From the NCBI RefSeq assembly GCF_000278115.1, contig NZ_JH725118.1, positions 151,353-215,352 on the forward strand: 64,000 nt of DNA, read 5' to 3'. The position numbers were made by a program, and so were the translations under genes. This document shows positions 28,930 to 40,135 of this stretch, piece by piece. The first letter of the stretch is position 1. Each line of letters opens with the position of its first letter. The stretch is from Bartonella sp. DB5-6 (GTDB lineage Bacteria; Pseudomonadota; Alphaproteobacteria; Rhizobiales; Rhizobiaceae). The notes beneath the pieces are model-generated. The model ran no database searches, was not told where the DNA came from, and was given only the letters and a program-made list of their open reading frames with translations.

Positions 28930-30018
28930 TCATAAAGGGAGCGGACGTTTTGCCCAATACTCAACACGATGATCACGATAGGTTTTTATAGAATCAATAC
29001 CATCTTGCTGCATAAACTGCAAAATGCCTTCTAGAATAGTTACGGCAAGGTCTGGTCCTTCATAAACCATTCCACTATATAATTGGATCAAATCTGCACC
29101 AGCTTTCACTTTTTCCAAAGCTGTTTGTGCATCCTTTACACCACCAACGCCAATGATTGCAATTTCCTTACCTAATTTTTGACGCATTTTTGCAAGTACA
29201 ATAGTGGAAAGTTCGAAGAGTGGACTCCCAGAAAGCCCTCCCTCCTCACCACTTAGTAAGCTATCCTTAAGCCCTTGGCGTGAAAGAGTAGTATTAGAAA
29301 CAACGAGACCATCAAAATCAGAAATTTTCATCTCTTCAGCAATATCGTCCAATTCTTTCTCTGATAAATCAGGCGCGATTTTTAAAAAAATGGGAACAGA
29401 GAATCCATGCTTTTTCTTTTGCTCATTGCGTACTTGCGAAATTTCATTCATCAAAAGATGCAAATTATCACGCGCTTGTAAATCGCGCAAACTGGGCGTA
29501 TTAGGCGAAGAAATATTAACCGTAAAATAGTCAGCAATATCATAAAAATAAGCTACACCAGCAGTATAATCATCAATTTTATCAACAGTATCCTTATTGG
29601 CACCAATATTGATTCCAACAATGCCAAGTTGTTTACGTGCACGAAGCCTGCTATAAACAACTCGATGCCCTTCATTATTGAAACCCATTCTATTAATAAT
29701 TGCTTCATCTTCTCTTAAGCGAAAAAGTCGCGGTTTAGGATTTCCAACCTGAGGCCTTGGTGTAACTGTACCAACTTCAGTAAAACCAAATCCTAAACGA
29801 AAAATAGCATCGACAACCTCTGCATTCTTATCAAAACCCGCAGCAAGACCAACAAAATTTTCAAACTTAAGATCCGCAACAGTCACAGACAAACGTTTAT
29901 CAACGACCTTTCGACAACTGTTCAATCCACTCTTCAGTCCAATAATTGCTAAACAGTGCGCATGCTCTGGATCCAACATAAATAAAGCAGGACGACCAAT
30001 ACAACGAAAGAAACTCAT
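28930..30018 (-). CDS. pyrD: Dihydroorotate dehydrogenase (quinone)
   Basis: Class 2 PyrD, membrane-associated, oxidises dihydroorotate to orotate in pyrimidine synthesis with quinone as acceptor. The motifs [36 protein letters not shown] and [20 protein letters not shown] are intact. The class 2 N-terminal helix [16 protein letters not shown] is present. I chose the ATG at 30018 (MSFFRCIG, 362 residues), with GGAGAAGGA just upstream, rather than the first ATG at 30105. Confidence 0.95.
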   Translation of the reverse strand: MSFFRCIGRPALFMLDPEHAHCLAIIGLKSGLNSCRKVVDKRLSVTVADLKFENFVGLAAGFDKNAEVVDAIFRLGFGFTEVGTVTPRPQVGNPKPRLFRLREDEAIINRMGFNNEGHRVVYSRLRARKQLGIVGINIGANKDTVDKIDDYTAGVAYFYDIADYFTVNISSPNTPSLRDLQARDNLHLLMNEISQVRNEQKKKHGFSVPIFLKIAPDLSEKELDDIAEEMKISDFDGLVVSNTTLSRQGLKDSLLSGEEGGLSGSPLFELSTIVLAKMRQKLGKEIAIIGVGGVKDAQTALEKVKAGADLIQLYSGMVYEGPDLAVTILEGILQFMQQDGIDSIKTYRDHRVEYWAKRPLPL

Positions 30019-30634
30019 CAATCCTTCTCCAAATATAAAATTGATCCAATGCACCACACGCCAATCTTTTAACCCAAAAGATCGCGAATAAAGATGAACC
30101 ATCATCCAAATCAGAGCCTGCCTTCTACTACAAGAAAATTCGTAATATAACTACAAGAAAGTTCATAACATAATCGCTATGCATGTTTACGCACACTACG
30201 TAGAATGAGAGCCTTTTGGTCTTTTAAAAACTTTCTTTACCTTTTCACAATTGTTAAAATATTAAAAATTGAAATCATCTGCAAACAAGAGAAATGAATG
30301 TCCCATAAAATAGATTTTTTCAATATGTTAGCAAAAAGATTTTGTAATGATTGTATAATTGTATAAATGAATCATAGCTTCCTGATTTTATTTATAAAAA
30401 GAACAGATACAGCTTTTATAAAAAAGTTTTCCGTCACGTTGAATTCTACAAGATACTCCTTGGGTTAAATCAAGCAGAACCCTTCATTAAACTTTTTAAC
30501 ATGTATAATATTCTTGGAAAAAATTCTTGGTATTTGTAATATAATATTTTAGAAAATAAAAATTGCCCTTTCCTTTTTCATAAAAAGCGATAATTAAAAT
30601 TATCGTATATCTTTTATATAAAGGGGAAAACGCA
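30019..30634. other. Spacer between divergent pyrD and mscL
   Basis: No supported gene is seen. It is AT-rich with homopolymer runs, and promoters for both neighbours must lie here but are not clear. Confidence 0.45.
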
Positions 30635-31048
30635 ATGCTTAAAGAATTCAAAGAATTTGCCCTAAAGGGAAATATGATTGATCTCGCTATTGGTGTGATT
30701 ATAGGGGGAGCTTTTGGTGGCTTGGTCAATTCAATTGTTAATGACATTTTTATGCCAATTATTGGACTTATTACGGGTGGAATTGATTTTTCTAACATGT
30801 TTATTCAGCTTGCAGGAGAGAGACAAGCTACACTGAGTGCCGCTAAAGCAGTTGGAGCAACAATTAGCTACGGTAACTTTATAACTTTACTTATCAATTT
30901 TCTTATTATTGCTTGGGTTCTTTTCCTCTTTGTTAAAGCTATGAATAAAGTACGCAGAAAACAAGAAGAAGAGGAAAACCCTAAGAAAATGTCTCTAGAA
31001 GAACAACTTTTGTCAGAAATTAGAGATCTTTTGGCTAAGAAAAAATGA
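30635..31048 (+). CDS. mscL: Large-conductance mechanosensitive channel
   Basis: A 137-residue inner-membrane channel that opens on osmotic down-shock. The N-terminus [20 protein letters not shown], followed by [20 protein letters not shown], is the pore-lining TM1. TM2 is around [21 protein letters not shown] charged coiled tail ends in [16 protein letters not shown] precedes the ATG by a few bases. It converges with the histidine kinase gene with a 2-base gap. Confidence 0.97.
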   Translation: MLKEFKEFALKGNMIDLAIGVIIGGAFGGLVNSIVNDIFMPIIGLITGGIDFSNMFIQLAGERQATLSAAKAVGATISYGNFITLLINFLIIAWVLFLFVKAMNKVRRKQEEEENPKKMSLEEQLLSEIRDLLAKKK

Positions 31049-31050
31049 AT

Positions 31051-32379
31051 TTATGTATGGTTTGCCTCATGCAATACAGGAAAAAACATTTCCACAGTTG
31101 TTCCATGATTGGGTTTTGAAAATAATAAAAATTGACCACCACTTTCTTCTACCATTGCCTTACACAGCGGTAGCCCCAAACCAGTTCCCATAAAAGCGCT
31201 ATCACCAGAGCGTCCATCTTTACGCTCTATCTGACCATAAGGTTGCAGTGCCTGTACAATCTCTTCATCACTCATCCCGATACCGTTATCACTTACTGCA
31301 ATCTTTACGCGCTCTTTTTTTCCATGAGAAACATAAATTATAATTTGCCCACCTGATGGTGTAAAACGAATGGCATTGGAAAGAAGATTCCATACAATTT
31401 GCCGCAATATTTGCCGTGACACCCCAATAAATGGAACATGAGCTGGAGCAACAATACGCATGATAATCCCATTATGATTAGCCTGTGTTTCAAGAAAAGC
31501 CATACTAGCACGCAAACAAGATATCACATCAAATGCTTCAGCTATAAGAGGCGTATTGATCTGATCATTTGAGCTAGAATAATTTGCTTTTGAGCATTCT
31601 AGTAATTGATTAACCAACGATAATATATGTTTTCCAGATGAGATAATATCGCGTAAATATCCACGATAACGCTCATTGTCTATCATACCAAAACGGCCAT
31701 CTCTCATAATTTCTGCAAAACCAATGAGAGCATTCAAAGGCGTCCGCATTTCATGAACAACTCCAACTATTTTATTCTCTTCTGCTTTTTTATCTATCGG
31801 TAGAATTATTCCGGTTATATCATGCAATATAACAGCATAATTGTCTTGCCGTGCCAAAGGGACAATCGTAATAGAAACTGTTATATTTTTATGGCTTTTC
31901 GTCACCAACTCAGCTATCTCACGATTAAAAATCTGATTTTTTCCTTTTGTACGAATCAATTTAAAATATTTTTCAACTAAAAATTGGCTCTGCAAAGTAA
32001 ATAATGATGATAATGGCTGTGCCAGTAATTCATTTATTTCATAGCCAGTTAAAGCCAAAGCAGCACTGCTAACCGATTGAATTAAACCCTGCCCATCCAA
32101 CCAAAAAACGCTTTTAATCGCTGCATCCAACAATGATAAAACCACTGCTGGTTCTTTTATGAGAGTTTGTTCTATAGCATTTGCCGTCAATGTCTGTGCA
32201 CTTGGCAACAAAACAGCCGTTTCTTTAACCAAAGGCTCGCATCTTACAGATGGATGCAACTCTCCACGCAATCGTTCTGCGATCTCACGAAAAGCTGAAC
32301 GCTCTATCTCTGAAAGACTCTGCATTTTGGTATCCGATTCTTTATCTTTTTTCTCTTGAACTTTTTCTTGCATCTTCAA
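31051..32379 (-). CDS. PAS-domain sensor histidine kinase, N-terminally truncated (PdhS-like)
   Basis: The 442-residue product has a PAS domain (about residues 90-190, with FWLDGQGLIQSVSSAALALT). A HisKA domain with the phosphoacceptor H-box VVHEMRTPLNALIGFAEIM follows, then an ATPase domain with N-box LLSNAIRFTP, DNGIGM and GTGLGLPLCKAM. The same reading frame is open upstream of the first ATG (YLGVKLSAWPIFYAKQWLKG), so the ORF is the C-terminal part of a longer gene. The domain type recalls PdhS/PleC cell-cycle kinases of Hyphomicrobiales. Whether the shortened protein is made is unknown. Confidence 0.8.
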   Translation of the reverse strand: MKMQEKVQEKKDKESDTKMQSLSEIERSAFREIAERLRGELHPSVRCEPLVKETAVLLPSAQTLTANAIEQTLIKEPAVVLSLLDAAIKSVFWLDGQGLIQSVSSAALALTGYEINELLAQPLSSLFTLQSQFLVEKYFKLIRTKGKNQIFNREIAELVTKSHKNITVSITIVPLARQDNYAVILHDITGIILPIDKKAEENKIVGVVHEMRTPLNALIGFAEIMRDGRFGMIDNERYRGYLRDIISSGKHILSLVNQLLECSKANYSSSNDQINTPLIAEAFDVISCLRASMAFLETQANHNGIIMRIVAPAHVPFIGVSRQILRQIVWNLLSNAIRFTPSGGQIIIYVSHGKKERVKIAVSDNGIGMSDEEIVQALQPYGQIERKDGRSGDSAFMGTGLGLPLCKAMVEESGGQFLLFSKPNHGTTVEMFFPVLHEANHT

Positions 32380-33320
32380 ACCACGAAAACCCTTAAGCCA
32401 CTGTTTGGCATAAAAAATTGGCCAAGCAGATAATTTAACACCAAGGTATTGAGGACAACCATCAACAAGTCATTAAACCGCCTATTCGCTCTAAGGCGCA
32501 GCTGCTTCACTAAGACCACTAAGTAATTGATACCGTTCATCATGAAATTGGTTGACGAATCCATAAAAGTAGGATCCTAAAATAAGAAAAAATATAGGTC
32601 CAACAATTTCAGCTAACTCTTTTGGAACATCACAAAATCGACCGTTGTTATCCATTTTCCAAGTGAAATATCGTAGCAAAAGTTCTGGCGTAAAATAAAA
32701 AGGTTTCTGCATAATCTTCAACTCATCTGCATTTAATGGCACGTATAAGACCAAAAAACTTAACGATTTTACTTCTAAGCGAATTACGAACACTTAGACT
32801 ATAGGTAAAACAGTTTTTATTGGCATCTCATTATTAATTGTCTGTAGCAAAAATCTGATTGTTTCATCCACAAAACAAAAATGAGATAAAACTTCCAACA
32901 ACGTTGCATATTCATCAACAACGGAAATAGACATTGTTGTGCTATCCAAAAGAGAAATATTTTCTTCCTGCAAAGCTTCTAACAAAAACGCTTATCTAAG
33001 AGAAATTACAAAGAGCTCAATGTAGTGCTTTAAACTATCTAGCGCAACAAAACTTGTACAATTGAACACCATTCAATATCTCGTAATGCTCCACTTAACC
33101 AAAAAATGCCTTTCTTTCATCATATCTGCGACAGAAAAGAAACCCTCCTATATGCCCGCCGCACTATGCAACTAAAGAATATTTTACAATCAGCGAAAAG
33201 AACAAAAGCTATCTTTTCCCGTATGAAGGCTTGCTTAATTTCTTCACATGCCAGATAATCTAAAAATGACAAAGACTTCTCCATCCCTTCCTTGTACCAT
33301 CCTATACTGCACACTAGCAA
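32380..33320 (-). pseudogene. Degraded N-terminal part of the PdhS-like kinase gene
   Basis: Minus-strand segments in several frames continue the kinase upstream. YFTWKMDNNGRFCDVPKELA followed by EIVG is a clear PAS-domain start, as in PdhS. LEALQEENISLLDSTTMSIS and CEEIKQAFIREKIAFVLFAD lie further upstream between stops. At least two frameshifts separate these from the open kinase core. The outer limit is approximate. Confidence 0.5.
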
Positions 33321-33505
33321 ACTTAATAAATATCGCTTCTATTTTATTGCTCCTCATTCAATATTTTTAATATTTCACAAAATTCACAATAAAAAACCAA
33401 GCATGAGACAACGTAGGCTCTTATAAAATAAAGCAAGCATTACCCATTAAAATAACAATCATTAGGCATTTTAAAAGTCACGCATCTTTAAAATTGCCTT
33501 GCTTA

Positions 33506-36046
33506 TTATTGTACCTCATTGATGAGAATTTCGCGTTTCCCAACATGATTAGCGGCTCCAACAATGCCTTTTTCTTCCATACGCTCAACGAGAGAAGCTG
33601 CTTTATTATAACCAATTGCAAGCCGGCGTTGAATATAAGATGTCGAACATTTTTTATCACGCATAACAATTTTTACAGCTTGCATATAAAGTTCTTCACC
33701 ATCTTCCCCAAAACTTTCTGCCGTAGAAACTTCAGCAACTGAATCAGCAAGCTCAACCTCTTTGTTATCATCTTCACTATCCGTTACCGTTGCTAAATAA
33801 TCAGGCTTTCCTTGCATTTTAAGATGTGCAACTATGGATTCAACTTCTTCGTCAGAAACAAAAGGCCCATGAACACGTACAATACGCCCACCACCTGCCA
33901 TATGAAGCATATCCCCTTGTCCCAAAAGTGTCTCAGCTCCTTGTTCTCCCAAAATTGTACGACTATCAATTTTTGATGTTACTTGAAAAGAAATACGAGT
34001 AGGAAAATTCGCTTTAATCGTGCCTGTAATGACATCAACAGAAGGACGCTGCGTTGCCATAATAAGATGAATACCTGCCGCACGCGCCATCTGCGCTAAA
34101 CGCTGAATGGCATTTTCAATTTCTTTACCCGCCACCATCATGAGATCGGCCATCTCATCAACAATCACAACAATATAAGGAAGCTGCGTTAGATCCATCG
34201 CTTCTTCATGATAAAGCATTTCCCCACTTTCCTTATCAAAACCCGATTGCACAGTACACATGATCGTTTCACCTTTTTGTGCCGCGAGTGCAACGCGCGC
34301 ATTAAAACCATCAATATTACGTACACCTAATTTAGCCATTTTGCGGTAACGCTCTTCCATTTCACGGACCGCCCATTTTAAAGCTGTTACAGCTTTTTTG
34401 GGATCTGTTACAACAGGCGTTAAAAGATGTGGAATGCCATCATAAACAGAAAGTTCTAACATTTTAGGGTCAACCATAATCAAACGACACTGCTTTGGTG
34501 TCATTCGATAAAGAATCGACAAAATCATTGTATTAATTGCAACGGATTTCCCCGACCCCGTTGTTCCCGCAACCAATAAATGAGGCATTTTCGCTAATTC
34601 TGCAATGACAGGCTCACCATTAATCCCCTTCCCCAAAGCAAGAGCTAGTTTAAATTGGCTTTTACGAAAAGAACTTGTTTGGATTAATTCTCGTAAATAA
34701 ACTGTTTCACGAACCGCATTTGGTAACTCAATTCCAATAACATTGCGTCCAGGAATCACAGCAACGCGTGTAGAAATAGCAGACATCGAACGAGCAATAT
34801 CATCGGAAAGATTAATGACCCGCGATGATTTTACTCCAGCAGCAGGCTCAAATTCATACATTGTTACCACTGGTCCTAGATGAACATGGATAATTTCACC
34901 CTTAATACCAAAATCTTCCAAAACACTCTCCAAAAGCCCAGCACCACGCTCTAATGTTTCCTGCGAAATTATCGCGCCTTCATGAAAAACAGGTTCCTGC
35001 AATAAATTGATCGGAGGAAATTCATAAGTGCCATCGTCAAAAGATTGAACGTTTGACATAAAAGCAGAACTATAATTGTCTAACAACGTGCTAGCAGATC
35101 GCAATGCTTTGCCTTTTTGTTTTATCGCAGGAAAATCTTCTGAACTCTTTGCAACACTTTCTGTTCTACAATCGGTAATATTCTTGGCATTTTTAGTTGT
35201 TGTAGGAGTCTCTGCATCAGTAGATTCTACATCACCTAACGTATCAGTAGAATTTTCAATACTGATCTCAGAGTGAGGCTTTTGATTCTTTTTAACAAGA
35301 TCACTCTTTACATGCATCAAAGCGGAAGTTTTCTCAATTCCTCGGATATTCTTTTCTGGAGATTCGAATAGTGTTGAATCGTAAAACTGTGGAAAGCGGC
35401 ATTCAAGAACACGGTAAAGAGCTGTAATTGACTCATCGAATACAGAAGTAGTATCGGATGTGACTTCATTCCCCATGAACTCAATCGGTGTTATGTCCTC
35501 TCCTGAAGTTTTAGTGTCCACCTGTTCTAATATAAAGGATTCACACTCAAAAAATGCGTCATCGGAAAGATAAAAAATAGGCTTTGTTTTTTGAACCACA
35601 TTTTCTACTTGTAATTTATGCTTCTGTTTATCCTCCTTAAGCGGCGTACTAACAGCTTGCTGTGACAACTGCTTCAAAACTGTTAAATGGCAAATTGATG
35701 CTTTATTCTCTAGCGATTGAGGATTAACCACTCTTTTGATCGATGGAGAGTTTGTTGTTTTTTTGTTACAGTGTATAATATTTGTAAGATTTTTTCGCTC
35801 TTGCTTGGTCAAAACTTTAAACTGTTTGGCAAAAACTGGATCTGTTTCTATACGACGACGCAAGATTTCAACTTCTGGTGTTCGTGTAAAACGCACGTTT
35901 TGTCTGAGAGTAAATGCCTTTTTCCATACTTCTGGGTAAGGAAATATCTCTGCAATCTTAGTAGATGAACTGCTTTCTGATACATCTTGTACACTCTCAT
36001 CAGAAAAAGAAGGCGTAGAAATAGATTTTTTTTTCGAATTATGCAT
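33506..36046 (-). CDS. ftsK: FtsK/SpoIIIE-type DNA translocase without membrane segments
   Basis: An 846-residue hexameric DNA pump. After a low-complexity, serine- and threonine-rich N-terminal half there is the FtsK alpha region ([20 protein letters not shown]), Walker A in [16 protein letters not shown], Walker B in [14 protein letters not shown], and the C-terminal winged-helix gamma domain that reads KOPS ([20 protein letters not shown]). The four N-terminal membrane helices of classical FtsK are absent, so this may be the second, soluble FtsK-type protein known in alphaproteobacteria or an FtsK that has lost its anchor. The gamma domain suggests a role in chromosome segregation. Confidence 0.92.
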   Translation of the reverse strand: MHNSKKKSISTPSFSDESVQDVSESSSSTKIAEIFPYPEVWKKAFTLRQNVRFTRTPEVEILRRRIETDPVFAKQFKVLTKQERKNLTNIIHCNKKTTNSPSIKRVVNPQSLENKASICHLTVLKQLSQQAVSTPLKEDKQKHKLQVENVVQKTKPIFYLSDDAFFECESFILEQVDTKTSGEDITPIEFMGNEVTSDTTSVFDESITALYRVLECRFPQFYDSTLFESPEKNIRGIEKTSALMHVKSDLVKKNQKPHSEISIENSTDTLGDVESTDAETPTTTKNAKNITDCRTESVAKSSEDFPAIKQKGKALRSASTLLDNYSSAFMSNVQSFDDGTYEFPPINLLQEPVFHEGAIISQETLERGAGLLESVLEDFGIKGEIIHVHLGPVVTMYEFEPAAGVKSSRVINLSDDIARSMSAISTRVAVIPGRNVIGIELPNAVRETVYLRELIQTSSFRKSQFKLALALGKGINGEPVIAELAKMPHLLVAGTTGSGKSVAINTMILSILYRMTPKQCRLIMVDPKMLELSVYDGIPHLLTPVVTDPKKAVTALKWAVREMEERYRKMAKLGVRNIDGFNARVALAAQKGETIMCTVQSGFDKESGEMLYHEEAMDLTQLPYIVVIVDEMADLMMVAGKEIENAIQRLAQMARAAGIHLIMATQRPSVDVITGTIKANFPTRISFQVTSKIDSRTILGEQGAETLLGQGDMLHMAGGGRIVRVHGPFVSDEEVESIVAHLKMQGKPDYLATVTDSEDDNKEVELADSVAEVSTAESFGEDGEELYMQAVKIVMRDKKCSTSYIQRRLAIGYNKAASLVERMEEKGIVGAANHVGKREILINEVQ

Positions 36047-36482
36047 GACACCCTACAAACTGATAGCAATAAAAACAATTAACTCTTCAAAAAGAATGCA
36101 TAGAGACTATAGAGTATGAAGGTTAATAACCTTTTGCTGGATGTCACTTTTAATAAAAAAATAATGCTATAATTTCTCTTAAATAAAATTTTCACCACAA
36201 ATACTGGGCAAATTGCAAAATTCATACTGCCTATAAGCTGTACTGCATTTGTTTCGAAAAAAACTCTGTAATAAAAAATTACGAAATTGCCAGTTGTTCT
36301 CTTTCCATTTTATAAGAACAGTTAATATGAGAAGCACTCTTTTAGCTTTTTGATCTCATTGTCATAAAACAAACCAGTTTCTTTACCTTTGATAAGATTA
36401 TCCTTGTTATCCTTATTTAAAAAGGTTCAAATAGGAAAAAAATTTAATAACACAAAAATAGAGAGAAATTAGGGAGTAAATC
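36047..36482. other. Spacer between divergent ftsK and aldehyde dehydrogenase gene
   Basis: No gene is seen. It contains AT-rich promoter-like sequence, but no assignment can be made. Confidence 0.45.
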
Positions 36483-37913
36483 ATGTTGAATAAGCGGAAA
36501 TTTTATATCAATGGTCTATGGGATGATCCAAGCACTCCTCACGATCTATATGTTATTAATCCATCAACAGAAGAGGCTTGTGCTGTCATTAGCCTTGGTA
36601 GCATAAGAGACGCAGATAAAGCAATTAACGCGGCTCAAATAGCTTTTCAAACTTGGAAAACAACCCAACCTAGTGAACGTCTGGGTTTTGTTGAAAAAAT
36701 TTTAGAAATCTATGAAAAACGCTCAGGCGATATGGCAAAAACCATTTCAATGGAAATGGGAGCACCTATTGATATGGCGCTCAATGCGCAAACCGCAACT
36801 GGGAGTTCTCATATTCGCAACTTTATCAAAGCTTACAAAGAATTTTCATTCCAAGATGTTTTAATAGAAGGAAATGAGCAAGCGATTCTTCATTATGATC
36901 CTATCGGCGTCGTAGGATTGATTACACCATGGAATTGGCCCATGAACCAAGTGACACTTAAAGTTATCCCAGCTCTTTTGGCTGGCTGCACTATGGTGTT
37001 AAAACCCTCTGAAATTGCTCCTCTTTCTGCTATGCTTTTTGCTGAAATTTTAGATGAAGCTGCTCTCCCAGCAGGCGTTTTTAATTTAATTAACGGTGAT
37101 GGTGCCAACATTGGCTCTTACCTCTCTGCTCACCCAGACCTAGAAATGATCAGCTTTACCGGATCAACTAGAGCAGGAAAAGATATTTCTAAAAATGCTA
37201 GCAACACTTTAAAAAGAGTCTGTCTGGAACTTGGAGGTAAAGGAGCTAACATCATCTTTGCTGATGCCGATATAGATGCTATTCAACGTGGTGTACAACA
37301 CTGCTTTTACAATAGTGGGCAAAGCTGTAATGCACCAACACGTATGCTTGTGGAACAAGCTATCTATGACAAAGCCATCAGAACAGCCAAAGATATTGCT
37401 GTAAAAACACAAGTGGGGCCAGGGCACCAAGCAGGAAATCACATTGGTCCTGTAGTTTCAAAACAACAATACGACAAAATACAAGATCTTATTCAATCTG
37501 GAATTGATGAAGGTGCAACCCTTGTCGCGGGTGGATCTGGTTTACCAATGGGAATGGAACGCGGTTATTATGTGCGCCCAACAGTCTTTGCCGATGTGAA
37601 ACCCCATATGCGTATTTTTCGAGAAGAAATCTTTGGTCCAGTCCTCTCGATTATTCCCTTTAATACAGAAGATGAAGCCATAACTTTGGCCAATAACACC
37701 GAATATGGTCTTACAAACTATATACAATCGCAAGATCGCGGCAAATGTCGTCGTATTGCTGCACAAGTACGGTCTGGGATGGTAGAAGTTAACGGACATG
37801 GATTACCCAGTGGTAGTTACTTTGGAGGAGTCAAATTTTCTGGGCGTGCTCGTGAAGGCGGTCACTGGGGAATTAAGGAATTTCTTGATACCAAAGCAAT
37901 TTCATACTGGTAA
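36483..37913 (+). CDS. NAD(P)-dependent aldehyde dehydrogenase
   Basis: A 476-residue aldehyde dehydrogenase. NWPMNQVTLKVIPALLAGC is the catalytic-Asn region. FTGSTRAGKDISKNA is the cofactor loop, LELGGKGANIIFADADID carries the catalytic Glu, and NSGQSCNAPTRMLVEQ carries the nucleophilic Cys. GGGAG precedes the ATG. It resembles broad-specificity or betaine-aldehyde-type members, but the substrate cannot be set from sequence alone. rluD follows 32 bases downstream on the same strand. Confidence 0.92.
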   Translation: MLNKRKFYINGLWDDPSTPHDLYVINPSTEEACAVISLGSIRDADKAINAAQIAFQTWKTTQPSERLGFVEKILEIYEKRSGDMAKTISMEMGAPIDMALNAQTATGSSHIRNFIKAYKEFSFQDVLIEGNEQAILHYDPIGVVGLITPWNWPMNQVTLKVIPALLAGCTMVLKPSEIAPLSAMLFAEILDEAALPAGVFNLINGDGANIGSYLSAHPDLEMISFTGSTRAGKDISKNASNTLKRVCLELGGKGANIIFADADIDAIQRGVQHCFYNSGQSCNAPTRMLVEQAIYDKAIRTAKDIAVKTQVGPGHQAGNHIGPVVSKQQYDKIQDLIQSGIDEGATLVAGGSGLPMGMERGYYVRPTVFADVKPHMRIFREEIFGPVLSIIPFNTEDEAITLANNTEYGLTNYIQSQDRGKCRRIAAQVRSGMVEVNGHGLPSGSYFGGVKFSGRAREGGHWGIKEFLDTKAISYW

Positions 37914-37945
37914 AAGAATCTTATTCAAAGCTTTATAGGGATTGT

Positions 37946-38950
37946 ATGATAACACAGCAAATAACGGATGAAGATGCTCTTGGGCAACGTCTCGATCAGT
38001 GGCTAGCTAAACAATATCATAATGCACTGTCGCGTTCACGTCTGCAAACTCTCATCCGTGAAGGCTATCTTAAAGTTGATGGTCAATTAATAAAGGAACC
38101 GAAAACAAAATTAAAACCTAACCAAATTATCGAGTTGACGATGCCTACCCTTCGTGATGCAGAACCTAGCGGTGAAGCCATTGCATTGGACATTCTCTTT
38201 GAAGATGATCACGTCATTGTCATCAATAAACCAGCTGGTCTCGTTGTCCATCCTGGCAATGGCAATTGGAGTGGAACATTAGTTAACGCTCTTATCTATC
38301 ATTGTGGTGAAAGTTTGTCTGGTATTGGAGGTATTAAGCGCCCAGGCATTGTGCATCGTCTCGATAAAAATACAACTGGAGTCATGGTGGTCGCTAAAAA
38401 TGACTTGGCTCATAAAAGCCTCAGTGCCCAATTTTCTGACCATGGACGTACCAGCGCATTAGATCGACGATATCATGCTTTGATTTGGGGATCTCCTAAC
38501 CGTAATGTTTGGACAATTGATGCAGCTCTTGGACGCTCTCCCCATAACCGAACGAAGCAAGCTGTCGTCCATAACAAAAGCCCCCATGCTCGCCACGCTA
38601 TTACACATTTTTCTCTCTTAGAAAAATATGGAACTTTTACAGATACAACATCTTTTGCTAGCCTTCTGGAATGTCGTCTAGAAACTGGACGTACACACCA
38701 AATTCGTGTTCATATGGCCCATATCGGACACCCACTCGTAGGTGATACTGTTTATGGAAATGCTTTTAAAACAAAATCAAATACATTCAATCCGATTATT
38801 AAAAATGCAATTGATCAACTCAACCGACAAGCTCTCCATGCAACCAGTCTTACCTTTGAACATCCCGCTACAGGTGAAATTATGTCTTTTTCTTCACCTC
38901 TCCCCCAAGATATGATTGAACTTATCAATCATTTTAAAAAAATGAATTGA
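37946..38950 (+). CDS. rluD: RluD-type 23S rRNA pseudouridine synthase
   Basis: Makes pseudouridines in helix 69 of 23S rRNA if it is RluD itself. An S4 RNA-binding domain (about residues 13-70, with SRSRLQTLIREGYLKVDGQL) is followed by the RluA-family catalytic core. The active-site motif is HRLDKNTTGVMVV, and GRTHQIRVHMAHIGHPLVGD comes later. Length (334 aa) fits. It precedes rpoH, an order also found in related alphaproteobacteria. Confidence 0.93.
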   Translation: MITQQITDEDALGQRLDQWLAKQYHNALSRSRLQTLIREGYLKVDGQLIKEPKTKLKPNQIIELTMPTLRDAEPSGEAIALDILFEDDHVIVINKPAGLVVHPGNGNWSGTLVNALIYHCGESLSGIGGIKRPGIVHRLDKNTTGVMVVAKNDLAHKSLSAQFSDHGRTSALDRRYHALIWGSPNRNVWTIDAALGRSPHNRTKQAVVHNKSPHARHAITHFSLLEKYGTFTDTTSFASLLECRLETGRTHQIRVHMAHIGHPLVGDTVYGNAFKTKSNTFNPIIKNAIDQLNRQALHATSLTFEHPATGEIMSFSSPLPQDMIELINHFKKMN

Positions 38951-39098
38951 AACTTTTAGTCTTCTCAGGATTTCACAATAAAATATCTCTTTTTGAACAA
39001 AATTAAAAATTATGCTAGAATAAAATCAGAAAGATATTTATAATGTCTGGAAATAGAATTTGCCTTATCAGGGAATTCATGCAAAAGGAGGGTGCTAT

Positions 39099-39983
39099 AT
39101 GGCCCATATGAATCTACTATCAGTGACCGCAGGTGATGGAGGATTGAATCGTTATCTAGAGGAGGTACGTCATTTTCCTATGCTTGAGCCAAAAGAAGAA
39201 TATATGCTGGCTCAACGTTATCGTAAACATAATGATCTAAAAGCAGCCCATAGGCTGGTGACTAGTCATTTGCGTCTTGTAGCCAAAATCGCAATGGGAT
39301 ATCGCGGTTACGGTTTGCCCATTGGAGAAGTCATTTCAGAAGGCAATGTTGGGCTTATGCAAGCTGTTAAGCGTTTCGAACCAGAACGGGGGTTTCGTCT
39401 TGCAACCTATGCTATATGGTGGATTAAAGCTTCAATCCAAGAATATGTATTGCGGTCTTGGAGCTTGGTAAAAATTGGAACAACTGCTAATCAAAAGCGC
39501 TTGTTTTTCAACCTTCGTAAATTAAAAAGTAGGCTTCAAGCCTTTGATAATGGCGATCTCAATTCAGAGCAAATTAAAGAGATCTCAACAAAATTGAATG
39601 TCACAGAAGATGAAGTTGTGTCAATGAATCGTCGACTTTGCGGTGATACTTCACTCAATGCGCCTCTTCGCACAAAGGAAGGTGAAAATGGTGAGTGGCA
39701 GGATTGGTTAGTGGATCACTCTGACAATCAAGAACAAGTTTTGATCGAACAAAATGAATTGGAAAATCGTCGTTCTATGTTAACAAGCGCCATGGATAAT
39801 TTGAATGAGCGTGAAAAGCGTATATTCAAAGCACGTCGTTTAAGCGATGAACCGTTGACGCTAGAAGAACTTTCAAGTGAATTTCACATCAGTCGGGAAC
39901 GTGTAAGACAAATTGAAATGCGTGCATTTGAAAAAATACAGCATTCTATCAAAGCTTCTGTTTTATCCCAAAATCAGGCATAA
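39099..39983 (+). CDS. rpoH: RNA polymerase sigma-32 factor
   Basis: The heat-shock sigma factor. Region 2 (EGNVGLMQAVKRFEPERGFR, LATYAIWWIKASIQEYVLRS) is intact. The RpoH box QKRLFFNLRKLKSRL and the region 4 helix-turn-helix (LTLEELSSEFHISRERVRQI) are also intact. I chose the ATG at 39099 (294 residues, MAHMNLLSV), because GGAGG lies 7 bases before it; the longer frame begins with TTG and lacks such a site. Confidence 0.96.
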   Translation: MAHMNLLSVTAGDGGLNRYLEEVRHFPMLEPKEEYMLAQRYRKHNDLKAAHRLVTSHLRLVAKIAMGYRGYGLPIGEVISEGNVGLMQAVKRFEPERGFRLATYAIWWIKASIQEYVLRSWSLVKIGTTANQKRLFFNLRKLKSRLQAFDNGDLNSEQIKEISTKLNVTEDEVVSMNRRLCGDTSLNAPLRTKEGENGEWQDWLVDHSDNQEQVLIEQNELENRRSMLTSAMDNLNEREKRIFKARRLSDEPLTLEELSSEFHISRERVRQIEMRAFEKIQHSIKASVLSQNQA

Positions 39984-40135
39984 ACCCCACAAAGGCGGAT
40001 GTAGATTTGGCATATTTGTGTATTTTTGAAAAAAATGAGAGCCAATATATATTGGCTCCGTGTTCTTGAAGCTCAAATGATAGATCCTTTTATCCAAGAC
40101 TCGTGACGACTTTTTTCTTCATCCACGTTAATGCT

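Noticed and set aside
40039-40058. Perfect 20-base palindrome after rpoH, considered as a terminator
   Set aside because: No T-run follows and there is no loop, so it cannot be called a rho-independent terminator.
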